From: Clostridia bacterium
GTDB taxonomy: Bacteria > Bacillota_A > Clostridia > Oscillospirales > CAG-272
Reading direction: 5' to 3'
DNA length: 7,092 nt
Assembly (NCBI GenBank): GCA_017452945.1
Contig: JAFTLD010000105.1
Coordinates: 1 to 7,092, forward strand
The stretch's first letter is position 1; each line of letters starts with the position of its first letter. Below are positions 1 to 4,905 of this stretch, one piece after another. The position numbers and the translations under genes were made by a program. The notes under the pieces were generated by a model, which was given only the letters and a program-made list of their open reading frames with translations, made no database searches and had not been told where the DNA came from.

Positions 1-1
1 T

Positions 2-808
2 CTGCCTTGCACGCCTGTGCGCGAGTTTGCGGATCTGTATGACCCTGCTGATATCCCCGTGTGGGGCGGCTTTGAGGATACGTATGAAAATAAGCCCTAC
101 ATTCAACGGCAGCAGCGTGTCAACTGGGATACCGAGGATAAGGATTGGGATTTCTTTGCGCCCGTGGTGGCGAGATATTATGCCTGGATCTCGCAGATCG
201 ACGACGCGATCGGTCGAGTGCTTGACAATCTGGAGAAACAGGGCTTGATTGACGACACGGTTATCGTATACACCTCGGATCACGGTGATTATTGCGGTGA
301 CCGCAGGCAGATGGACAAGCACTACGCCATGTACGAGGAGATCACGCGTATTCCTCACGTGTGGCATTGTCCTGCAAGGTTTGCGCAGGGTCTGACCTCG
401 CACGCCTTGAATACCAACGCGCTGGATATTCCCGCGACCATCATGGATCTTGTCGGCTTACCTGCGGACGGTATGGTGGGCAAGAGTCTTTTGCCTGTGC
501 TGACGGGGCAGAGCGACGTACATCGCGATGCCGTTATGGTTACCTACAACGGCCAGCAGTTTGGCCTTTTCTCGCAGAGAATGTTGCGCATGGGCAATAT
601 CAAATACACCTGGAATCTGACCGATACCGACGAGTTGTATGATCTTGAAAAAGATCCTTACGAGCTGCAAAATCTGATTTCCGATCCCGCGTATGCCGAG
701 GTGCTGCGCACCATGCGCCTGCGTCTGCTTGCCGAACTGCAGGTAGAGGACGATTGCATGCTCAACGGCTGGACGGTCAGACAGTTGCAGGAGGGGCGGA
801 AGATTTGA
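2..808 (+). CDS. Sulfatase (arylsulfatase-type), C-terminal part; N-terminus outside window
   Basis: This is the C-terminal part of a type I sulfatase of the alkaline-phosphatase superfamily, which hydrolyses sulfate esters, probably on glycans. The frame is open to the left edge, so the GTG at 17 is an internal valine and not the start. Numbering from that valine, the metal-binding segment TSDHG lies at about residues 86-90 (D88, H89). It is followed by DKHYAMYEEITRIP at about 100-113, matching the sulfatase pattern of a conserved Lys-His after the Asp-His pair, then a region resembling the usual 'P-a-t-i-m-D-l-v-G' block near 136-147 and a typical ending with ELYDLEKDPYELQNL near 206-220. 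About 268 codons are visible against the usual 450-500. The catalytic C-x-P-S/A-R formylglycine site would lie upstream and cannot be checked. The TGA stop overlaps the next ATG (TGATG, 806-810), which suggests one transcript. The natural substrate cannot be read from this part. Confidence 0.9.
   Translation: MPCTPVREFADLYDPADIPVWGGFEDTYENKPYIQRQQRVNWDTEDKDWDFFAPVVARYYAWISQIDDAIGRVLDNLEKQGLIDDTVIVYTSDHGDYCGDRRQMDKHYAMYEEITRIPHVWHCPARFAQGLTSHALNTNALDIPATIMDLVGLPADGMVGKSLLPVLTGQSDVHRDAVMVTYNGQQFGLFSQRMLRMGNIKYTWNLTDTDELYDLEKDPYELQNLISDPAYAEVLRTMRLRLLAELQVEDDCMLNGWTVRQLQEGRKI
789..796 (+). promoter_or_regulatory. Shine-Dalgarno site for the reading frame starting at 808
   Basis: AGGAGGGG lies inside the last codons of the sulfatase, 11 nt before the ATG at 808. 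With the TGATG overlap it marks 808 as a real, translationally coupled start, even though the downstream frame is broken. Confidence 0.65.
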
Positions 809-1852
809 TGAGCGGATGCCAACTGCCGGACAAGCAGGGGATTGCGGTCTTATTTTCCGAGGACCTTTATTTATACGATCTCAATCAACTGCAAAGTGCA
901 CCTTTGGCGCACCGATCTGCTACAGGTGGGGGAGAACAGCCTCTTTTGCTTGATTTGCTCGGTATTACGGCGCGGGACGGGAATGGCTGCAGCACGAGGA
1001 CCGACTGTACAGCACGCCCATCTGCCTTGCGGGAATGGGCGGCACGTTGGTATTACCTTTGTTTGGCAGCATAGGGCGGTTGGGAATCGTAATCAAACCG
1101 CACGTTTCTCTGCCTGCTTTGGCCTATATACTTGCAACACAAGCGCTTGGAACGGTTTATACGGATACGCATATGGCTGAAATTGCACCTGCGATGTCTG
1201 CACAGGATCGGGAAATGGCAGAGCGTGTAATACAAACGGTTGCTATGCTGCGATTGCTGATCGACACATGTCACGCCACCGAGCATGCTTATGCTGCGAG
1301 TGAATGTATTTCGCTTGCAGCGCAGCTGTGGGGCGTGGAGCTTATGCCGCAGGAAACTGTTGAATTCCCTCCGATGCAAGGAAAATGGGAATTGCCCGAA
1401 ATGCAGATCTCGGGCCAGACATTGGCGGTGGTTTTGATGACGCTTTTGTCCTTCATGCGCAATCATGCACGTGCTCGCAGCGGTTGGCTGTATGCTGCGC
1501 GGGATGAGGAATGCGTTGTATTACATGCTGCTGTGCGCATGTCACCCGATACCTCCACAGAAGCGCTTGTACATTTGCGTAAGCTTTTGAGGATGCCGGT
1601 GTGGTAATCGGTACGCACAGCTTTGCGGCACCGGTCAAGCCGCCGCGGCAGTATGCGTACATGAACAGAAAAATCACCGATCCGCGCCATCCGTTTTGCG
1701 CGCATTGCGGATGTCTGGATAAGCGTTGCAACGAATGTACAGCCTTGCAGTGGGCCGTGCTGCCTTATGTATACGACGCTGCGCTTTTGGGAATCAAAGA
1801 TCTGCCGGTCTTTGTCCCCTTGGACGAGCATCCGAACGATTTTTGTGTGTAA
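808..1852 (+). pseudogene. Frameshifted gene of unknown function with a Cys-rich C-terminus, coupled to the sulfatase
   Basis: I do not recognise this gene. It starts at ATG 808 with a good ribosome site, but no single frame spans it. The first piece (808 to about 953-975) is in frame 1, beginning MSGCQLPDKQGIAVLFSEDL. The middle (from 954 to about 1582) is in frame 3; it is open from 954 just after a TGA at 951-953, has clean codon use, and contains REWLQHEDRLYSTP and GTLVLPLFGSIGRLGIVIKP. The last piece (1583-1852) is in frame 2, beginning AFEDAGVVIGTH and ending at TAA 1852. Each junction behaves as if one base were missing. Between about 875 and 960 a third frame (KVHLWRTDLLQVGENSLF) also looks protein-like, so there may be more than two lesions. 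The repaired product would be about 348 residues. The middle faintly recalls a GAF-like sensor followed by a histidine-kinase-like ATPase region (low confidence). The tail carries C-x2-C-x-C-x4-C-x2-C. Sequencing or assembly error is the main alternative to real decay, since the other genes here are intact. Confidence 0.65.
1697..1738 (+). other. Five-cysteine cluster (C-x2-C-x-C-x4-C-x2-C) encoded in the pseudogene tail
   Basis: In frame 2 the codons give CAHCGCLDKRCNEC, with cysteines at the codons starting 1697, 1706, 1712, 1727 and 1736. The spacing suggests a zinc- or iron-sulfur-binding knuckle. It lies in the final open segment (1583-1852), downstream of both frameshifts, and is not one I can assign to a named family. 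Confidence 0.55.
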
Positions 1853-1864
1853 TATTCCATAATA

Positions 1865-1900
1865 AAAAGCGGAAGCCTTTGGCAAAAGGCTTCCGCTTTT
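1865..1900. terminator. Bidirectional Rho-independent terminator
   Basis: A perfect 16-bp inverted repeat (arms 1865-1880 and 1885-1900) encloses a 4-nt GGCA loop. The GC-rich core GCGGAAGCC is bounded by A/T runs, so a U-tract follows the stem on either strand (TTTTGTTTTA on +, CTTTTTATT on -). It lies between the end of the pseudogene (1852, +) and the end of the lipoprotein gene (1925, -), as expected for a shared terminator between convergent genes. Confidence 0.93.
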
Positions 1901-1924
1901 GTTTTATTCGTTTTGTTATGGTGC

Positions 1925-2815
1925 TTAAGCAGCTGCGTCGGTGGACTGCTCTTCCTCGGGTTCGGTTTCTGTTTCTTCGCCCTTAGTGGTTTCTTCTTCG
2001 CCAACACCGGAGATTACGATGCTTTCAACGTACTCTGCAGCCTTGGAGCCCTCGGGAGCGGTGATCACGCTCTTGAGCTCGGACCAGAAGATATACTCAC
2101 CGAATTCGATATTGTCAGCGGTGGTGTTGATAGAAATCGCGGTCAGATGGTTGCACTGATAGAATGCCAGATCACCGATGATGGTGGTGGATGCGGGAAT
2201 GTCCAGCGTGGTCAGACCCTGGCAGCCGAAGAATGCAGCGGAACCGATGGAAACAAGCTTTGCGGGCAGCTCGATGGCAGTCAGTGCGGAGCAGCCATAG
2301 AATGCAAAGTCGTCAATGCTTTCCAAATTTGCAGACAGCTTGACGGAAGTCAGGTTATCACAGCCGTGGAACGCGCCCTCGCCAATAGAAACAACAGCAT
2401 CGGGCAGAACGATTTCGGTAAGCCCCGTGCAGCCTGCAAATGCCCAGTCACCAATCGATTCGATCGATGCGGGAATTTCAACAGAGGTCATAGCAGTGCA
2501 ATAATAGAAAGCATTATCAGCAATACCGATAATGTTTCTGACATTATCCTCTTCCTTCGCGTTCTCGTTCAAAGAAGCAACAGTTACCTGAGAGGGAATG
2601 ACAACGGCGTGAGGCTCGGCTTTGCCAACGTAGCCGGTAATCACAGCAGTGTTACCGCCTGCTTCTTCAAAGGAGAAGATGCCGGTCTCGGTTGTGTAAG
2701 TGTAGTTGGGAGCAACATAGTCGTTGATGGACGTCAGATCGCCCTTGGAAGCTTCACAAGCAACCAAAGCCGCGAACATAGCAAGAACCATTGCCACAGC
2801 AATAATCTTTTTCAT
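1925..2815 (-). CDS. BspA-type leucine-rich-repeat surface lipoprotein
   Basis: Predicted secreted, lipid-anchored protein of 296 aa. The start at 2815 is chosen because it gives MKKIIAVAMVLAMFAALVAC, a classic lipoprotein signal peptide with lipobox LVAC and Cys20 as the lipidation site, and because GGAGGAG sits 5 nt upstream; the longer in-frame extension to 2866 runs through the -10 region. Residues 21-90 form a mixed region containing TGIFSFEEAGGNTAVITGYVG. Residues about 94-230 contain five to six repeats of roughly 23 residues with the pattern 'I-xx-IP-xx-xx-SIGxxAFxGCxxLTxI' (for example at 118-140, 141-163, 164-186 and 187-209), the LRR_5/BspA-like family. This family is common on surfaces of gut and oral bacteria and is linked to adhesion or ligand binding; the ligand here is unknown. 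The C-terminal 25 residues are Glu/Thr-rich and acidic. The gene has its own promoter (2855-2883) and ends at the shared terminator at 1865-1900. Confidence 0.92.
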   Translation of the reverse strand: MKKIIAVAMVLAMFAALVACEASKGDLTSINDYVAPNYTYTTETGIFSFEEAGGNTAVITGYVGKAEPHAVVIPSQVTVASLNENAKEEDNVRNIIGIADNAFYYCTAMTSVEIPASIESIGDWAFAGCTGLTEIVLPDAVVSIGEGAFHGCDNLTSVKLSANLESIDDFAFYGCSALTAIELPAKLVSIGSAAFFGCQGLTTLDIPASTTIIGDLAFYQCNHLTAISINTTADNIEFGEYIFWSELKSVITAPEGSKAAEYVESIVISGVGEEETTKGEETETEPEEEQSTDAAA

Positions 2816-2820
2816 AAGAA

Positions 2821-2827
2821 CTCCTCC
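2821..2827 (-). promoter_or_regulatory. Ribosome binding site of the LRR lipoprotein gene
   Basis: On the minus strand GGAGGAG lies 5 nt before the ATG at 2815. This decides the start in favour of the signal-peptide form over the longer in-frame extension to 2866. Confidence 0.85.
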
Positions 2828-2854
2828 GGAATATAAGTATTCATGATTAAATAA

Positions 2855-2883
2855 ATTATACAACATCTTTGCCGAATTGTCAA
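2855..2883 (-). promoter_or_regulatory. Consensus sigma-A promoter of the LRR lipoprotein gene
   Basis: On the minus strand TTGACA (2878-2883) and TATAAT (2855-2860) are separated by exactly 17 nt. Both hexamers match the consensus perfectly. The predicted start of transcription is near 2848, giving a leader of about 30 nt with the ribosome site. This predicts strong, largely constitutive expression independent of the upstream TraX-like gene. Confidence 0.88.
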
Positions 2884-2938
2884 TAGATTTGCATCGGGAC
2901 TTTGTAAATAATTTGAGTATAATTGCGGCTCTCTTCGG

Positions 2939-3676
2939 CTATAGCAGACCGATCAGCAGATCAATGCCGTATAAAATGACCAAATGGGCGGGATAGAACA
3001 CGTAGAAGAAATATTTGAGCTTATATTTGCCCGGTTGACCGTTGTAAAGCGCGAGCGGGATGAGTGCAAGCAATGACCAGATGCGCGGTGTTGCAGAGCC
3101 CTCCAGGTTGCAGGCAAGCATTGCTGTTCCCGCAGCCGCACCGAGAAATTTGCCAAGACGGGTGTTGCCGCCAAGGTATACAAGCACGGGGAACAGAATG
3201 CCGCTCAGCCCGTAATCCACACGAACAAACACTGTCAGCGAGACAGCGCTTGCAAGCGCAGCGGCAAACAAGACAGCACACAGCGCAATGCTTGCTGCTT
3301 TGCCGGGCTGCTTTTTGAAAAGCTTTTTCCCAAGAGAGGAGAGCGGATCTTTTTCTCCCCGACAGGCGCACAGCAGCGTGTCCAGAAAAAACAGCAGCAC
3401 GATCGAGATCGAAAACGTGATCAGGATGCCCAAATACAGATCCTCGGATACGAATATATATACGATTTGGCAGATGGCTCCCAGTGCGAAAATACGCAGA
3501 AAGTAGGCCTTACGGTTGCGCGTATGCCGAAAGCCTTCCGCTATGCATAAAGCGTAAAGAGGTAATGCCAGCCTGCCAATGATGCGCAGCCAGATTGCAT
3601 CGGGGAACAGGATCATGCCCGCGTGGTCAGCCAGCATAGCGGCAGCTGCGATGATTTTGATCCAAAAGCTTGACAT
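2939..3676 (-). CDS. TraX-family integral membrane protein (putative acyltransferase)
   Basis: A 245-aa polytopic membrane protein resembling the TraX family, named after the F-plasmid protein that acetylates pilin. Chromosomal copies in Bacillota are of unknown role. The start at 3676 gives MSSFWIKIIAAAAMLADHAG and has AAGGGGGG 5 nt upstream; the open frame continues to 3982, but that extension crosses the promoter and the divergent gene. Family-like features are 'K-I-x-A-x-x-M-L-x-D-H' at residues 7-18, GRLALPLYALCIAEGFRHT at 34-52, the VDYGLSGIL segment near 153-161, YNGQPG at 211-216, and YVFYPAHL at 225-232 next to the last membrane span. About seven to eight hydrophobic segments are visible, with a basic loop near 106-127. 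It reads away from the SGNH gene and has its own promoter. Nothing else in the window suggests conjugation. Confidence 0.85.
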   Translation of the reverse strand: MSSFWIKIIAAAAMLADHAGMILFPDAIWLRIIGRLALPLYALCIAEGFRHTRNRKAYFLRIFALGAICQIVYIFVSEDLYLGILITFSISIVLLFFLDTLLCACRGEKDPLSSLGKKLFKKQPGKAASIALCAVLFAAALASAVSLTVFVRVDYGLSGILFPVLVYLGGNTRLGKFLGAAAGTAMLACNLEGSATPRIWSLLALIPLALYNGQPGKYKLKYFFYVFYPAHLVILYGIDLLIGLL

Positions 3677-3681
3677 AAGAT

Positions 3682-3689
3682 CCCCCCTT
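3682..3689 (-). promoter_or_regulatory. Ribosome binding site of the TraX-family gene
   Basis: On the minus strand AAGGGGGG lies 5 nt before the ATG at 3676. It supports this start over the longer upstream open frame. Confidence 0.7.
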
Positions 3690-3706
3690 TGCGTATCCTT
3701 TGATCT

Positions 3707-3735
3707 ATTATAGCATACGGCTCGAATTTTGGCAA
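3707..3735 (-). promoter_or_regulatory. Promoter of the TraX-family gene
   Basis: On the minus strand TTGCCA (3730-3735, five of six consensus bases) and TATAAT (3707-3712, perfect) are 17 nt apart. Transcription would start near 3700, giving a leader of about 24 nt before the ATG at 3676. Confidence 0.8.
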
Positions 3736-3765
3736 GCGAAAATGTACAAGCATTTGACAATATCC

Positions 3766-3795
3766 TTGACAAAAGCGGTCGTGATGTGGTAAAAT
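3766..3795 (+). promoter_or_regulatory. Promoter of the SGNH hydrolase gene
   Basis: TTGACA (3766-3771) and TAAAAT (3790-3795) are 18 nt apart, and TGG directly before the -10 makes an extended -10 (TGnTAAAAT). A second TTGACA at 3754-3759 forms a direct repeat 12 nt upstream but has no -10 at a suitable distance. The promoter faces away from the TraX-family promoter, with 30 bp between the two -35 boxes. Confidence 0.75.
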
Positions 3796-3829
3796 CAAGC
3801 AAGAAAGCTATGGGAGATGAAAATATAGG

Positions 3830-4627
3830 ATGATGAAATTCAAGGAATTGTTGGAAAGCAGAGAAAATCCCCATTCGGGAACGCCCATCATTGCGTTTTT
3901 GGGGGACAGCGTCACACACGGTGCATTCGAGTGCATCGAGGGCGGCAGCGGTTGCATTTTTGATTTTGCGGCTGTGTACCACAACCGTTTGCGCTTAATG
4001 ATTGCGCAGAAATACGACTGGATCCCCGTCAGCGTGATCAACGCGGGCGTTTCGGGCGACTCGGCTGCAGGCGGCTTGCAGAGATTGCAACGCGATATTA
4101 TATCACACCGCCCCGATCTTTGCGTGGTGTGCTACGGCCTTAACGACGTAAACGGTGAGCTTGAGACTTATACGCAGTCCTTGCGTGAAATTTTTACTGC
4201 ATTGAAGCAAGAGGGAATAGAAACGCTGTTTATGACGCCCAATATGCTGAACACGCACGTGACCGACAGCGTGATCGATGCGTTTTTGGTATATGCCGAG
4301 GTGACAGCAGGTATGCAGAACAGCGGCAGAATGGATGCTTATATGGAGGCAGCCAAGCAGGTAGCCTTTGAGTGTGGTGTAGTCGTTGCTGACGGATACG
4401 CCATGTGGAAACAGATGCAGGCAAACGGCATGGATACGACCGAGCTTTTGGCAAACGGTATCAATCATCCTTGCAGAGAGATGCACGGCATGTTTGCAGA
4501 GCTTTTGTTTGAAACCATTTTTGGTGCGGATGAGGTTCTTCCCGAGCCCGATCCCGAGCCGGAGCAGGTGATTGAAGAGGGGGATGAGATCACCCCGTTG
4601 GAGTTTGACCCGGTGGAAGAGGATTGA
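3830..4627 (+). CDS. SGNH/GDSL-type esterase-like hydrolase
   Basis: A 265-aa serine hydrolase of the SGNH superfamily, which typically cleaves acyl esters of carbohydrates or lipids. Block I is GDSVTHG at residues 25-31 with nucleophile Ser27. Block II gives the oxyanion Gly in INAGVSGDS (G73). Block III is GLNDV with Asn105. Block V is NGINHP with His213. The Asp usually found three residues before the catalytic His is Gly here (residue 210), so the triad is incomplete or the acid comes from elsewhere, as in several bacterial 'NHP' subfamilies. No signal peptide is seen, so it is probably cytoplasmic. Residues 237-265 form an acidic, Pro/Glu-rich tail after the SGNH fold. The start is one of two tandem ATGs (3830 or 3833). 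The ribosome site is poor: GGGAGA at 3812-3817 is 12-15 nt away, and the AGGA at 3827-3830 is too close. It has its own promoter and converges with the mannosidase. Confidence 0.88.
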   Translation: MMKFKELLESRENPHSGTPIIAFLGDSVTHGAFECIEGGSGCIFDFAAVYHNRLRLMIAQKYDWIPVSVINAGVSGDSAAGGLQRLQRDIISHRPDLCVVCYGLNDVNGELETYTQSLREIFTALKQEGIETLFMTPNMLNTHVTDSVIDAFLVYAEVTAGMQNSGRMDAYMEAAKQVAFECGVVVADGYAMWKQMQANGMDTTELLANGINHPCREMHGMFAELLFETIFGADEVLPEPDPEPEQVIEEGDEITPLEFDPVEED

Positions 4628-4673
4628 CTCTTGCCATACGGACGTGTGTTTTCGGAATAAAATATGCCACCTT

Positions 4674-4705
4674 TGTCGTGATACTCTTAACGGAGTATCA
4701 CGACA
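4674..4705. repeat. Perfect 13-bp hairpin after the SGNH gene; possible terminator and left end of the repeat element
   Basis: Arms 4674-4686 and 4693-4705 pair perfectly (TGTCGTGATACTC and its complement) around the 6-nt loop TTAACG. It lies 46 nt after the SGNH stop codon. The sequence that follows (GTTCTATT) is only weakly U-rich, so it may act as a terminator or simply be the first module of the element that continues to 4807. It contains GTGATA, the complement of TATCAC at 4801-4806. Confidence 0.8.
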
Positions 4706-4807
4706 GTTCTATTCGCCTTGGGCGAGTGATATTACTGCGTAGTGATATTTGGACTTCGTCCAAGTGTTATTCGCTACGCGAGTTTTAGAGGCGAATAGAA
4801 TATCACT
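4705..4807. repeat. Modular box-and-hairpin repeat element (MITE/REP-like)
   Basis: Five variants of a 9-nt box occur in one orientation: AGTTCTATT (4705-4713), AGTGATATT (4725-4733), AGTGATATT (4741-4749), AGTGTTATT (4763-4771) and AGTTTTAGA (4781-4789). The spacers are self-complementary: CGCC-TTG-GGCG (4714-4724), ACT-GCGT-AGT (4734-4743, overlapping the next box), TGGAC-TTC-GTCCA (4750-4762) and CGC-TAC-GCG (4772-4780). AATATCACT (4799-4807) is an exact inverted copy of the box. A perfect 12-bp inverted repeat, 4707-4718 with 4789-4800, encloses the array. No open reading frame of note is present. It is non-coding and strongly foldable on either strand, consistent with a non-autonomous mobile or REP-like repeat; family membership needs other genomic copies. 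It sits between two convergent 3' ends, the usual tolerated site for such elements. Confidence 0.85.
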
Positions 4808-4816
4808 TAAATAAAG

Positions 4817-4868
4817 CAGAAAAGAGAGAGCTTTACGGATATTTACTTCCGTAGTACTCTCTCTTCTG
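4817..4868 (-). terminator. Terminator of the alpha-mannosidase gene (long branched hairpin)
   Basis: Stem arms 4822-4830 (AAGAGAGAG) and 4857-4865 pair over 9 bp. They are extended by CAG/CTG (4817-4819 with 4866-4868) after a 2-nt bulge at 4820-4821. Inside, TACGGA (4834-4839) and TCCGTA (4848-4853) form a second 6-bp stem with an 8-nt loop. On the minus strand the stem is followed by TTTCTGCTTTATTT, a usable U-rich tail, 38 nt after the mannosidase stop. On the plus strand TGTTTT follows, so it may also stop transcription coming from the SGNH gene. Confidence 0.78.
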
Positions 4869-4905
4869 TTTTGATCGCCGGTTAGCCGAACGGGAGTCTG
4901 CGCGC

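Noticed and set aside
808..1852. Programmed -1 frameshifting
   Set aside because: No canonical X-XXY-YYZ slippery heptamer with matching P- and A-site repairing is seen at either junction, and two programmed events in one gene would be unusual.
1913..2836. Plus-strand open frame of 307 codons with apparent repeats
   Set aside because: It mirrors the leucine-rich repeats of the minus-strand lipoprotein gene, has no ribosome site, and runs across the lipoprotein start region.
2905..2945. Terminator after the TraX-family gene
   Set aside because: GGCT occurs as a direct repeat rather than an inverted one. No stable stem with a U-tract is visible on the minus strand, so read-through towards the lipoprotein gene is possible.
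2939..3676. Conjugative element, suggested by the TraX name
   Set aside because: No relaxase, mating-pair, integrase or att site is seen. TraX-like genes are common on Bacillota chromosomes without conjugation.
3810..3833. Leader peptide MGDENIG before the SGNH gene, its TGA overlapping the tandem ATGs
   Set aside because: Seven codons with only a weak purine run upstream. The overlap could be chance, and the GGGAGA inside it is more simply the ribosome site.
2939..3982. Longer TraX-family start at 3982
   Set aside because: The extension overlaps the promoter and the first 150 bp of the divergent SGNH gene. The start at 3676 has a ribosome site and the family N-terminus.
4705..4807. CRISPR array, because of evenly repeated short boxes
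   Set aside because: The boxes are 9 nt, not 23-47 nt, the spacers are 7-13 nt and self-complementary, and no cas gene is present.
4628..4905. Small protein gene or riboswitch in the intergenic region
   Set aside because: The only open frame of note (4709-4918, minus) runs through the terminator and repeat and has no ribosome site. Both flanking genes end here, so a 5' leader riboswitch is not expected.
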